A program made the translations under genes and the position numbers. A stretch of DNA of 64,000 nt from JABWBD01 sp040768665. GTDB taxonomy: Bacteria; Planctomycetota; Planctomycetia; Pirellulales; Thermoguttaceae. The stretch lies in contig JAXGMN010000021.1 of assembly GCA_040768665.1 (NCBI GenBank), positions 124,001 to 188,000 on the forward strand, written 5' to 3'. The notes under the pieces were generated by a model, which was not told where the DNA came from, did not search any database, and worked only from the letters and a program-made list of their open reading frames with translations. Position 1 is the stretch's first letter. Each line of letters begins with the position of its first letter. This document shows positions 34,300 through 43,032 of this stretch, piece after piece.

Positions 34300-34530
34300 G
34301 TGCAGACGGCCAAAGTGTTCCAGAACGGCCGCAGCCAGGCGATTCGGCTGCCGAAGCAGTTCCGGTTGGAAACAAGCGAAGTCTTTCTGAAGAAGACTCC
34401 CGAAGGATTTCTCGTGATCGCCCGGGATCCGTGGGAGGTGTTTCTCGAAGGCATCGAAGAACTCTCCGACGACTTCATGGCGGAAGGACGGCAACAGCCC
34501 GATAGCCAAACGCGGAACCGGCTCACATGA
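34300..34530 (+). CDS. vapB: VapB-type antitoxin (AbrB/SpoVT fold)
   Basis: 76 residues, GTG start at 34300 with CCGGAGG nine bases upstream; an in-frame start at 34246 lies inside the promoter. TAKVFQNGRSQAIRLPKQFR is the AbrB/VapB swapped-hairpin DNA-binding signature. The C-terminal half (WEVFLEGIEELSDDFM) should bind the toxin. It overlaps vapC by four bases (ATGA). VapB represses the operon and blocks VapC. Confidence 0.9.
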   Translation: MQTAKVFQNGRSQAIRLPKQFRLETSEVFLKKTPEGFLVIARDPWEVFLEGIEELSDDFMAEGRQQPDSQTRNRLT

Positions 34531-34982
34531 TTTACTTGCTTGACACGGATCTGCTCATTTTCATGATCCGGGGCTTGAAGGCAACATCCCGCCGCCGGCC
34601 GCACCGCCAGGAGGCCACTCTGCTCATGAATCGCTGTCGCGAGGCTCAAGCTGCCGGCGATTCGGTGGGATTGTCGGCAGTGACCGTTTCGGAACTGGAG
34701 TTCGGCGCGCGCAATAGCGGCAGATATGAGGACGAGATCGCGGCCGTCCGCAAGATCCTGGTACCGTTCGATATCTACGATTTCGAGGCCGTCTTGTGCC
34801 CCAAGCACTACGGGCAAGTGCGGCATGAACTTGAATCGAAGGGAAGGACGATCGGGTCGATGGACCTCCTGATTGCCGCGCATGTGCTGGCTTTGAACGG
34901 TGCAATCGTGACCAACAATGAGGATCATTTCAGACGGGTCGGTGGGCTGAAGGTGGTTAATTGGCTCCGGAGGGACAAGTGA
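34527..34982 (+). CDS. vapC: VapC-type PIN-domain toxin ribonuclease
   Basis: 151 residues, overlapping vapB by four bases. PIN-domain acidic residues are in place: LLDTD (Asp6), SELEFGA (Glu56), SMDLLIAAH (Asp113) and TNNEDHF (Asp133 region). VapC toxins cut tRNA or rRNA when freed from VapB. About 20 extra residues after helix 1 (KATSRRRPHRQ) are basic. The stop TGA overlaps the ATG of the GH42-like gene by one base, which may be chance, as the products seem unrelated. Confidence 0.9.
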   Translation: MIYLLDTDLLIFMIRGLKATSRRRPHRQEATLLMNRCREAQAAGDSVGLSAVTVSELEFGARNSGRYEDEIAAVRKILVPFDIYDFEAVLCPKHYGQVRHELESKGRTIGSMDLLIAAHVLALNGAIVTNNEDHFRRVGGLKVVNWLRRDK

Positions 34983-37954
34983 TGCGTTTTCAGAGTTTTC
35001 GGACCGGGTTGCTCGCGATCGCGATGCTGAGCCCAACGGCGATTGCCGAAACGTTCCACTGGCCCATGGACGGCCCCGGCGAGTTCACCCGTGCCGTGAA
35101 CATCGAGCCCGGCCGCGTTGCCGACGGCAAGCTGTCGGGGCAGGTCGCGTGGGACCCGTACGTTTCGCTGAACCTGCCGGCCGAAGGGATCGATGCCACG
35201 AAGTTCACCTGGCTCACGGTCCGCATGTATTCTTCCGCGAAGGCAGACGTTTTGGACGTCTACTACAAGAGCCCCGACGGGCACTGGTGCCTGGGCGGCA
35301 AGCTCCCGATCGCAAAGGGCTGGGCCACCTATCGTATGAATCTGAACGAAAACCACTGGCGCGAAACGCGGACCGGTGACGAATCGCGGCAGTGGGGTGG
35401 GCCGAGCAAGCGGGTGGAGTCGCTGCGGATCGACCCCGGCAACCAGGCCGATCGCTGGGTCATGATCGACGATGTGGCTCTGCAAACGGAAGTGCCCGGC
35501 CTGCAGGAAGGCGTTGCCGCCGAGCCGCGAGGCCGTGCGGAGCTGTCCGTATTCCACTTGCCGCCAACCGCAGAAGCCGGACAGCAGGTCCGCGTATCCG
35601 TCGAACTCAAGGCCAAAGCGCCGCAAGGGCCGATCGAGGGAACGGCCTTCGTGCGGCTTCGCCGTGGCAGCACCATCCTGCGGCTGGTGGAGCAGCCGGT
35701 CGCTCTGTCCGGCGAGGCCGTCAAGATCGAGGCCGACCTGCCGATTTCCGCCTATTGGTATCCCGGATCAGCAGCCGTGGAGGCCGGCTGCTACGAGGTG
35801 GATCTGGCAAGCGGGGATTTTGCGTCGACCCAAGAGTTGACGATCACCAACCGGCGAATCGGCTCGGTAAGACCGCCAGTCGTGCAGCTTCGTCCGCTGG
35901 GCGGCGATCCGGCGATTTTCGTCAATGGCAAGGCAATGCCCGGCTACGCCTACCTGGCAAGCGGCGGCTTGCATCTCGACTATCATCGCGAGATGGCCAA
36001 GGCGGGAGTCCACCTCTACTGCGACTGGTTCGGGACATCCCGTTACAGCGACATGGGCCACGTCGAACCCGACCGCTACGACTATTCCGAGTTCGACCGT
36101 TATTTTGCCGCCATCCTCGACATCGATCCCGAGGCTTACTTCCTTCCGCACATCGGCGTCACCGGGCCGCTCTGGTGGCAGGAGGCGCATCCGGAGGAAC
36201 TCTGCCAGTTTGAGGACGGCAGCAAAGGCCCCACGTCGTTCGCCTCGGAACGCTGGCGTCAAGAGATGGGCGGCGATCTGCGCAAGCTGATCGCCTGGCT
36301 CCGCAAGGCCCCGTATGCTGATCGGATTATCGGCTACATCTTCTATAGCGGCTACACGGCCGAGTGGCAGATGTGGGGAACCTGGCAGTCGTCGCGAGGC
36401 GACTACAGCAAGCCTGCCGTGCGTGCGTTCCGGAAGTTTTTGGCCGACCGCTACGGTACGGACGAGCGGCTTCAAACAGCGTGGGCCGATCGCAACGTTA
36501 CGTTGGCGACTGCGGCGATGCCCGACTCCGCCAAGCGCCGTCCCGGCGGGCCCCGCGTGCTCCGCGATCCCAAGACCGAGCGCCAGGCCGTCGACTTCTA
36601 CGAATTCATCAGCAACATGGATGCCGACGCGCTGTTGCATTTCGCCCGCATCACGCGCGAAGCAACGCAGCGCGAGGCCCTGGTCGGCACCTATTACGCT
36701 TATCTGACCGCACATGGAATCAATCAGCAAGACTCGGGCCACCTGGCCGCCAGACGCGTATTCGATTCGCCGGATATCGATTTTCTCCTCAGCCCGCCCA
36801 ACTACTGGTATCGCAAGCCGGGCGAAGCGGCGACGTTCATGTCGGCCACCGACTCTTTCCGCCTCCGCGGCAAGCTCTGGCTCGATGAATCGGACCACCG
36901 CACGCACCTGACCGACCCCAGTTCCGGATACGGCCGTGCCGCTACCCTGGACGAGACGCTCGGGGTGTTCTGGCGGGAATTCGCCGAGGTGCTCACGAAG
37001 CGGGCCGCCATGAGCTGGTTCGATATGCAGGGCGGCTGGTTCTCCGATCCGAAGATCCTCTCCGATATGGGACGCGGCGGCGAGATCATGCGAGCAAGCC
37101 TCCCGCGGCGCAAGCCGTTTGCTCCCGAAATCGGAGTCTTCGTCCATCCGCGGAGCTTCTACTGGATGCGGCCGACGATGGCCAACTCGTCGCTCGATCT
37201 TTACCAGGTCGCCACCATGCCGCAGTCGGGCGCCCCTTGGGATTTCTGTCTGCTGGACGACATCGGCCAGCCGTGGATGCCCGACTACCGGCTGTACGTT
37301 TTCCTCAATGCCTTCTCGATCGACGCGGCCGAGCGCGAGACGATCCATGCGAAACTGCGCCGCAACAACGCGACCGCCCTGTTCGTCTATGCCGCCGGCT
37401 ACCTGGGGCCGGACGGGGAATCCCCGGAGTCGATGCGGGCGCTGACCGGCATTCGAGTCGTCTGCGACGAACAAGAGGGGAAGCCGCAGGTCCTGATGGC
37501 GCCTTCCGATTCGCTGGCCGGCGGATGGCCGAAGGACACGCCCATGGGTGCTGAGCGCCTGACGGTCGCTCCGATGTTCCATGCCGAGGATCCCGACGCC
37601 CGCGTCATTGGACGACTCGTCGAGACGGGCAGGCCGGGACTGGTGACGAAAAGAATGGACGGCTGGACAAGCGTCTATTCGGCCGCCATGCAGTTGCCGC
37701 CGACGTTCATGCGCAACCTTGCGCGCGAGGCCGGCGTGCATGTCTGGCTGGAAAGCGACGACGCCTTGTACACCGACGGCCTGTTCGCCGGCATTCACGC
37801 TGCCCGGGAGGGAGAGAAGCTTCTGCGATTGCCGCGAGCCGCGCGAGTGATCGACGCGATCTCCGGCCTGCCGCTTCACGAAAGCGGCACCGAAGTCCGG
37901 CTTCTCATGAAGAGAGCCGAAACGAAGCTCTTGCGGTTCGAGGCGCCCGAGTAG
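34982..37954 (+). CDS. Secreted GH42-like beta-galactosidase-type protein
   Basis: 990 residues from the ATG at 34982. A signal peptide ends at AIAETF. An N-terminal carbohydrate-binding-like region (to about residue 290) is followed by a TIM barrel: HREMAKAGVHLYCDWFG, PHIGVTGPLWWQEAHP, GYIFYSGYTAEWQMWG and LWLDESDHRTHL. In family GH42 the acid/base follows a pattern like WH.DNE, and in this protein GYTAEW occupies that place, so catalysis is likely but not proven. A trimerisation-like domain follows (DYRLYVFLNAF). The substrate would be a galactoside or related sugar. The start touches the vapC stop. Confidence 0.75.
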   Translation: MRFQSFRTGLLAIAMLSPTAIAETFHWPMDGPGEFTRAVNIEPGRVADGKLSGQVAWDPYVSLNLPAEGIDATKFTWLTVRMYSSAKADVLDVYYKSPDGHWCLGGKLPIAKGWATYRMNLNENHWRETRTGDESRQWGGPSKRVESLRIDPGNQADRWVMIDDVALQTEVPGLQEGVAAEPRGRAELSVFHLPPTAEAGQQVRVSVELKAKAPQGPIEGTAFVRLRRGSTILRLVEQPVALSGEAVKIEADLPISAYWYPGSAAVEAGCYEVDLASGDFASTQELTITNRRIGSVRPPVVQLRPLGGDPAIFVNGKAMPGYAYLASGGLHLDYHREMAKAGVHLYCDWFGTSRYSDMGHVEPDRYDYSEFDRYFAAILDIDPEAYFLPHIGVTGPLWWQEAHPEELCQFEDGSKGPTSFASERWRQEMGGDLRKLIAWLRKAPYADRIIGYIFYSGYTAEWQMWGTWQSSRGDYSKPAVRAFRKFLADRYGTDERLQTAWADRNVTLATAAMPDSAKRRPGGPRVLRDPKTERQAVDFYEFISNMDADALLHFARITREATQREALVGTYYAYLTAHGINQQDSGHLAARRVFDSPDIDFLLSPPNYWYRKPGEAATFMSATDSFRLRGKLWLDESDHRTHLTDPSSGYGRAATLDETLGVFWREFAEVLTKRAAMSWFDMQGGWFSDPKILSDMGRGGEIMRASLPRRKPFAPEIGVFVHPRSFYWMRPTMANSSLDLYQVATMPQSGAPWDFCLLDDIGQPWMPDYRLYVFLNAFSIDAAERETIHAKLRRNNATALFVYAAGYLGPDGESPESMRALTGIRVVCDEQEGKPQVLMAPSDSLAGGWPKDTPMGAERLTVAPMFHAEDPDARVIGRLVETGRPGLVTKRMDGWTSVYSAAMQLPPTFMRNLAREAGVHVWLESDDALYTDGLFAGIHAAREGEKLLRLPRAARVIDAISGLPLHESGTEVRLLMKRAETKLLRFEAPE

Positions 37955-37992
37955 AAGTTCAGGCCGTTTCCAGGGACAACCGACGGTCGGCG

Positions 37993-38304
37993 TCAGTTCT
38001 CGCTGAAATCGAAGGCCTTGGCGGTCGCCTCACGCCCCAGCGGGTTCTTGGCGAGCCGCTTCCGGCATTCCGGGCAGAGGTCGAAGCGGAGTTGCTGGTA
38101 CACGTCCTCGCCGATCTGCTCGCACTGAGCATCTTCCATCCGCTCGAGAATATCCTGGATCTCCTGCAAGTGATCGCGGTCGTCTTCGTCGTCGCGCGCC
38201 TGGATCGGATCGAATGCCGCATAGATTTCCATCTTCACGACATAACGGAGGTCGTCTTCGGGATCGAGTTCCCGCTTACACACATCGCATACGTAACGAA
38301 TCAT
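37993..38304 (-). CDS. Small zinc-ribbon hypothetical protein
   Basis: 103 residues from the ATG at 38304. Two pairs of cysteines, YVCDVCKREL near the N-terminus and DLCPECRKRL near residue 80, suit a split zinc ribbon. An acidic helix lies between them (QARDDEDDRDHLQEIQDILE). No catalytic feature is seen. Similar short proteins with paired CxxC are common in Planctomycetes, with no known role. It is transcribed away from the ferredoxin gene. Confidence 0.7.
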   Translation of the reverse strand: MIRYVCDVCKRELDPEDDLRYVVKMEIYAAFDPIQARDDEDDRDHLQEIQDILERMEDAQCEQIGEDVYQQLRFDLCPECRKRLAKNPLGREATAKAFDFSEN

Positions 38305-38686
38305 GAGATCGGCTCCCCAGTGAGATCGGCAATCGCCGATCCCGAACAAGTTGAAGACGTTCCGAACATCTCCATCCTAATGATAAATCGCGGGGCGTGG
38401 CAAGGTGTTCTAGATAATTTTCTCAACCTCGCAGCCCTGGGCCGAACGCTACCCGTACCGCAGCTTGACAATTGCGGCATCCTGCAATAGCGAGGCGCAG
38501 ACGAGACCGAAGCGTAGTGGAAACGCCGCTGGTTTCCCGCGGAATACCGAGTTCATCGTGCCAAGCAATCCGATACACGGAAGAGCCGCATAGGGCAAGT
38601 CCGGTTCGAGCGAATCCACCCGAATACACGAAAGAAGTTCGCCAATCTCTATTCACACCCCAGATTCCCAAACCTTGGCAGGGCTT

Positions 38687-38725
38687 CCGGAAGTAACCGC
38701 TTGGCAGCCCAAGCCACTTGGCCGG
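38687..38725 (+). repeat. 39-bp direct repeat, left copy
   Basis: It matches 38835-38873 at 38 of 39 bases; it contains AACCGCTTGGCAGCCCA. The right copy ends three bases before the ferredoxin stop codon. Confidence 0.85.
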
Positions 38726-38746
38726 GTAACCGTTCACGGGGCAGCC

Positions 38747-38823
38747 GGGGACTGGTCCATTTTTCGGCTGATCAAGGCATTTTGCCGACAAAGACGTTGG
38801 CCGAAAACATGGACCTGTCCCCC
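38747..38823. repeat. Hairpin element, family 2 (GGGGACTGGTCCAT...ATGGACCTGTCCCC)
   Basis: Long arms GGGGACTGGTCCATTTTTCG and a complementary CCGAAAACATGGACCTGTCC with a few mismatches. A second copy is at 56456-56533. This one lies between the 39-bp direct repeats. Confidence 0.8.
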
Positions 38824-38834
38824 TCTCTTCCGCC

Positions 38835-38873
38835 CCGGAAGTAACCGCTTGGCAGCCCATGCCACTTGGCCGG
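38835..38873 (+). repeat. 39-bp direct repeat, right copy
   Basis: Partner of 38687-38725, with one mismatch. It abuts the 3' end of the ferredoxin gene. Confidence 0.85.
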
Positions 38874-38876
38874 CGA

Positions 38877-39155
38877 TCATTCTTCGCACAGCGGCGTCTT
38901 CTTTTCGGTGATCACCGGGCACTGGGGCGCCATCTCGGCGTTGATCTCGATATATTCTTTCCACTCGTCGGGAACATTCTCGTCGAGAAAGATCGCTTCC
39001 ACGGGACATTCCGGAACGCAGGCCTCGCAGTCGATGCACTCATCCGGGTGAATGTAAAGCATCTTCTCGCCCTCGTAGAAACATTCCACGGGGCAGACCA
39101 CGACGCAGTCGGTATACTTGCAGTCGTAACAGGGCTTACAAACGACGTGGGTCAT
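38877..39155 (-). CDS. fdxA: Ferredoxin with 3Fe-4S/4Fe-4S (FdxA type)
   Basis: 92 residues from the ATG at 39155; the frame is open upstream to 39224 but FdxA proteins start MTxVV. CKPCYDCKYTDCVVVCPVEC carries the first cysteine set (with the extra spacing of the 7Fe type), and CIDCEACVPECPVEAI is a full second set. FdxA ferredoxins carry low-potential electrons, often for redox enzymes under stress. The C-terminal tail (WKEYIEINAEMAPQCPVI) is the usual FdxA helix. A 39-bp repeat lies next to its stop. Confidence 0.88.
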   Translation of the reverse strand: MTHVVCKPCYDCKYTDCVVVCPVECFYEGEKMLYIHPDECIDCEACVPECPVEAIFLDENVPDEWKEYIEINAEMAPQCPVITEKKTPLCEE

Positions 39156-39578
39156 GAGGCAAATCTCCCTTTTTACGAAGCGTCCGGCCGTCCAGAACCG
39201 GCGAACGGGAACCTTTTTCAACACCTTGGCGTCTAAGGACTTGTCCGCCCCGGGTGCATCGGATTCGTGAGAATCTTAGTGGGGGTGTCCGGCAGCGTCA
39301 AGGCTCAATGTCCAATCTGGGGGGGCAACCTTGGCAATCAACCTTGCTTCGCTAGTCAATTGCATTTACAATCAAAGGAGGCCCCGAGGCGGCCGGCTCC
39401 GCCCGCTTGAGGCGGGAATTGCCTCGCGGCCTCTGGGCAGATCACCAGTCCACCCTGGCTGGGCGGCTGGAGAAGGCAGGTTGGGCGTTCGCGAGAGAAC
39501 CCCCGTTCTCGCGTCGGCAACCTCTCCCGGCACGGATTCGCCTGACCGGCTTTCGCCGATTATGTGAGGACGAGATCT
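39156..39578. other. Intergenic region between ferredoxin and ECF sigma factor genes
   Basis: 423 bases with divergent genes on each side. It holds a promoter at 39344 and a structured stretch, 39379-39390 (AGGCCCCGAGGC) pairing with 39421-39432 (one mismatch), with an inner stem CCCGC...GCGGG. The fold lies in the untranslated leader of the sigma factor gene and might affect its expression. Confidence 0.45.
39344..39372 (+). promoter_or_regulatory. Promoter of the ECF sigma factor gene
   Basis: TTGCTT at 39344-39349, a 17-base spacer and TACAAT at 39367-39372, about 200 bases before the start codon. The long leader contains the hairpin at 39379-39432. Confidence 0.5.
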
Positions 39579-40154
39579 GTGGCACTGTCGGAAATCGACC
39601 GAAACTTGCTGGAACGCTGCCTCGAACGAAAGCCTCGGGCCTGGGAGGATTTCGTCGACCGCTTCATGGGGTTGGTGGTTCACGTGGTCAACCACACGGC
39701 CCAGGCCGGCAGTGTCCCTATCACGCCCGATGACCGGGATGATCTCTGCGCCGAAGTGTTTCTCAACATCGTCAAGGACGATTTTGCCGTCCTGAGGCGT
39801 TTCCGTGGCCAGAGCAGTCTGGCGACGTACCTGACCGTCATCGCCCGGCGCACCGCGGTCAGGGCCCTGCTTCAGCGAAAAGACGTCGCCCAGCTCGCAG
39901 GGGCAGCCACCCAATATGTCGCCGATTTTCGCGGCGTTCACGAGGAACGCATCGAAGATCAGGACGAGGTCGAACGCCTGCTTTCCGAGCTCCAGGGCAC
40001 CGAAGCAACGGTCGTCCGCATGTTTCACCTGGAAGGAAAATCTTACCAGGAAATCGGCGACGCGGTCGGCCTGGCGGAAAACAGCGTGGGTCCAATGCTC
40101 AGCCGGGCACGCGGCAGACTGCGGCGGCTCAATGTCAATCAGACAACGGGCTGA
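39579..40154 (+). CDS. ECF-type RNA polymerase sigma factor
   Basis: 191 residues from the GTG at 39579, with GAGGA eight bases upstream; a GTG at 39564 is the alternative. Region 2 is AWEDFVDRFMGLVVHVVNHT with DLCAEVFLNIVKDDFAVLRRF following, and region 4 is EVERLLSELQGTEATVVRMF with a helix-turn-helix SYQEIGDAVGLAENSVGPML. ECF sigmas redirect polymerase to stress or envelope promoters. No anti-sigma factor gene is adjacent; the next gene converges on it. Confidence 0.88.
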   Translation: MALSEIDRNLLERCLERKPRAWEDFVDRFMGLVVHVVNHTAQAGSVPITPDDRDDLCAEVFLNIVKDDFAVLRRFRGQSSLATYLTVIARRTAVRALLQRKDVAQLAGAATQYVADFRGVHEERIEDQDEVERLLSELQGTEATVVRMFHLEGKSYQEIGDAVGLAENSVGPMLSRARGRLRRLNVNQTTG

Positions 40155-40160
40155 ACCGGC

Positions 40161-43004
40161 TCACACGCCGGCTGTTTCTTCCTCCAAAGCTTCCATCGCG
40201 CCGCCCGCCGGCGGTTGCCGACTGTCTCGCGGCGCGGTTTCGGCCAGGTACCGCACGGCCGACGGTACGATGAAGAGCCAGTTCAGCGCGACGACGATCA
40301 ACACGGGCATCAGGCCGCCCGCGCCGTCGCCGTAGGTATGCAAGCCGCTGCCGAGCACGAAGTTCACTCCATACCACGCCATCAGAATCGACGTGGCCCC
40401 GACGACCGAACCGACCGCCAGGCCGAAATTGCCGAACCAACCCGCGTAGCGGCCATGGAGCACCGCCAGGTAGATCAAGAGCGACACCAGCGCCCAGACT
40501 TCTTTCGAGTCCCAACCCCAGAAGCGTCCCCAGGAAACATCGGCCCAGAGGCCGCCGAGGATCGTACCTGCAGCCAACAACAGTACGGCTACCTGCATTG
40601 CCTTGTAGATAAACGAGCCCAGCGAATGCACTGCCTCCGGCGGTCGGCGTGCGAAAGCGGCATGGGCGGCGTGGCCCGCCGGCCGATGCCCTTCCAGACT
40701 CGCCGGCGCCGGGTCGCGGTAGCGGCCCAACAGGTAGTAGCCTAAGGCCAGGTTGCCCAGCCCCCAGGCCAGGGCTCCGGCCCCGTAGCTTGCCGTGATG
40801 GTCAGCACGTGAAGGGTGAGCCAGAAATTGTCCCGGAGCACGGGCATGAGCGGATTGATATTCTCGTCGAACACCGGGGCATAGTAAGCGAGAATCGCCG
40901 CAAAGAAGCCGACGGTCGCACCGGCAATCGCGAAAGGCTTTCTCGCAAGGGCGTGCTCCACGGGCTTTTGGACACCCAGCTTTGCCAGGGTATACGGCAC
41001 CATGCCGAATCCCAGGATTCCCGCCAGGATCGCCCTCGGCAGGTACCAGACCGAAGCCGCCAACAGCGCCATGCCGACCGCCCAGACGGTGACGTCATTC
41101 GCCGTAGGCACAGACGACCCGACGTCGGTCCGCGGCAGCAGGCTGACTACCGTGTAGCCCTCGCCCGCACCGTACGGCGTCAGCGCCAGCAGGCTGAAGA
41201 CGATCGCTGCGAACAGCAGTCGCGGCAGGAGCATGCCGATGCTCACGGCCTTCCACCATGCCGGCTCCATCAGCCGCTGTTGGTCGTCGGAAAGCGTTTC
41301 CGCCTCCCAGGTGCCCGGGATCGCGGTCAATCGCCAGGCGTTTCTCAGCCCCGGCGCCAGGATCGGCGCCAGAGTGAACCCGATGCCGAGCACCGCTACG
41401 ACCAGCGCCACGAACATCACCGTTTCAAACATGTTGGTGACGGGCGCCCAGCCGGTAATGTACACCCGCAGCGCGAACCCGTAGACCGTGAAAAGCTGGG
41501 CCGCCATAAGCACGACCATCCCGAGCCAGAACATCGGCTTGCGAACCACTCCGAACGAAAGACCGAAACAGGCCAGCGCCCCCAGGCTCACGAACCACGA
41601 CCAGAAGAAAGGCGAAAACTCGTAGTAGTGGACTTCGGCTCGCGTCGCACCCTCTGGCGGGTAAGCGGTGGCGGCCAGAAGCGCTTCGTCACGGTCCCGG
41701 ATCGGCAGCTCGCGACGAACCGACTCCATCGATTCACCCAGCCGGCGGACCGCCGACGCAAACTGCTCCATGGAGTCGTTAAACCGCGTCGTGCGATCCG
41801 CGCCGTCGTGATCCAGGTACGCGGCGGCCGCGCCGTCAAACGCCGCGCGCACTTCACCAATCGACGCCGCCGGATAACCCGCCAGCAACGCGTCGGAGCC
41901 GTAGATCAGCCCCTGGAAGCTCAACCAAGGCTGCGCGTCTTCGCTCGTATCGCGGCTTTTCTCCAGCGCAGCCGGATTCAGGGCGGGCACGAGCCGAAGG
42001 GCATGGCCGCTGTCATAAAGCGAGATATGGGCCTCGTTCGCGTGCCGGGCCATATCTTCCGTCTTCGAAGCCAGCGCATGCATCCTGGTCCGCAGCCGAT
42101 CGAGTTGCGACTTGTCCCAGTCGTCGGGCGGTTCCTGGAACAGCTTTCGACTTTGTTCGCCGAAATAGGCCGCCAGGGCGGAAGCCGACTCGTGCAGCTT
42201 GACAACCAAGGGCTCCGCTTTTTCCCGGGTGAACTGGCTGTCCCGGGTAAGCTCAATGAGCTTCTGAAGCGAATCCTCGGTCGATGAAACCAGCTCCGCG
42301 ATGTTGCCGCCGGAGTCGACCTGCCCGAAACCGTGGAGATCGCCGCTCAACTGGTTCCAGATTTCCACCATGCTGTTGCGCTGATCCGTGAACCGTCCGT
42401 GCGCGTCGGAAGCCGCAGCCGGCCGGAAAGACAGCAATTGAAACAGTGTATAAGCCTGGTACAGGTCCTGCAGTTTGGCTTCCAGTGTGGAAGGCTTGTA
42501 TTTTTCTCCCTGAGATTCGGCCTTCTGCTGCTGCATCCGCAGGTTGCTCAGCCGCATGCGGATCGCCGTGAAGCGGTTTTCCACCTGCCGCGGCGAAACG
42601 TACTTGAGATGATTGCCCTGATCGTCTTTGACTGGCAGTTCGAGGATCTCGCGACGGAGGTCCTCGTGGCCGGCAGTCAGAAACGAAACCTCCTGCCAAC
42701 GCTCCGGAGCGACAAGCCAACTGAACAGCAACTCGGCCGCCGTGAATTCGCGCGGTTCGCCGCCCGGAAAGAGTCCAGGGGCCTTGCCGGCGCCGTCGGG
42801 CGGAGCGAGCCGCGGGTCCGGCCTCCCGGCGATCTTCTCCACAGCCATGTGCGCGAACGTGTTCAGCGGCATCATGCGGCCGTTGTGAAACACCGGCAAA
42901 TGCTGCCACGAGCTCCAATCGAGATCCGCCGATTTGTCGTCGCCCCACGCGGCCAGCGGAGCCAGCGCAACGGCTGCAAACATCAAAAGTCCACGAAACA
43001 GCAT
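40161..43004 (-). CDS. ccsA: Cytochrome c biogenesis protein CcsA (CcmF/CcsA family) with long N-terminal domain
   Basis: 947 residues from the ATG at 43004, which begins a signal-like segment and has GAGG upstream; a TTG at 43052 overlaps the ResB gene and is less likely. Residues 20 to about 465 are a large periplasmic region rich in helices, which is unusual since ordinary CcsA has 300-400 residues. The C-terminal half carries many helices with the haem-handling motif WGRFWGWDSKEVWAL (near residue 865), the WWD-type signature. With ResB it forms the system II complex that attaches haem to apocytochrome c. It follows ResB at 28 bases on the same strand. Confidence 0.85.
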   Translation of the reverse strand: MLFRGLLMFAAVALAPLAAWGDDKSADLDWSSWQHLPVFHNGRMMPLNTFAHMAVEKIAGRPDPRLAPPDGAGKAPGLFPGGEPREFTAAELLFSWLVAPERWQEVSFLTAGHEDLRREILELPVKDDQGNHLKYVSPRQVENRFTAIRMRLSNLRMQQQKAESQGEKYKPSTLEAKLQDLYQAYTLFQLLSFRPAAASDAHGRFTDQRNSMVEIWNQLSGDLHGFGQVDSGGNIAELVSSTEDSLQKLIELTRDSQFTREKAEPLVVKLHESASALAAYFGEQSRKLFQEPPDDWDKSQLDRLRTRMHALASKTEDMARHANEAHISLYDSGHALRLVPALNPAALEKSRDTSEDAQPWLSFQGLIYGSDALLAGYPAASIGEVRAAFDGAAAAYLDHDGADRTTRFNDSMEQFASAVRRLGESMESVRRELPIRDRDEALLAATAYPPEGATRAEVHYYEFSPFFWSWFVSLGALACFGLSFGVVRKPMFWLGMVVLMAAQLFTVYGFALRVYITGWAPVTNMFETVMFVALVVAVLGIGFTLAPILAPGLRNAWRLTAIPGTWEAETLSDDQQRLMEPAWWKAVSIGMLLPRLLFAAIVFSLLALTPYGAGEGYTVVSLLPRTDVGSSVPTANDVTVWAVGMALLAASVWYLPRAILAGILGFGMVPYTLAKLGVQKPVEHALARKPFAIAGATVGFFAAILAYYAPVFDENINPLMPVLRDNFWLTLHVLTITASYGAGALAWGLGNLALGYYLLGRYRDPAPASLEGHRPAGHAAHAAFARRPPEAVHSLGSFIYKAMQVAVLLLAAGTILGGLWADVSWGRFWGWDSKEVWALVSLLIYLAVLHGRYAGWFGNFGLAVGSVVGATSILMAWYGVNFVLGSGLHTYGDGAGGLMPVLIVVALNWLFIVPSAVRYLAETAPRDSRQPPAGGAMEALEEETAGV

Positions 43005-43032
43005 CGACCAACCTCGAAGAAAAGGAAGTTCT

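Larger units (their letters stand above)
38305..38876. other. Intergenic region with direct repeats and a hairpin element
   Basis: 572 bases with no supported gene. Two 39-bp direct repeats flank a long hairpin at 38687-38873. A short stretch near 38580-38610 (GGAAGAGCCGC, then AAGTCCGGTTC) looks like a decayed group II intron domain V, but it lacks the full stem and a reverse transcriptase. Confidence 0.5.

Noticed and set aside
38575..38620. tRNA T-arm or group II intron domain V near GGTTCGAGCGAATCC
   Set aside because: No cloverleaf can be built around it, and the domain V match is short by several paired bases with no reverse transcriptase.
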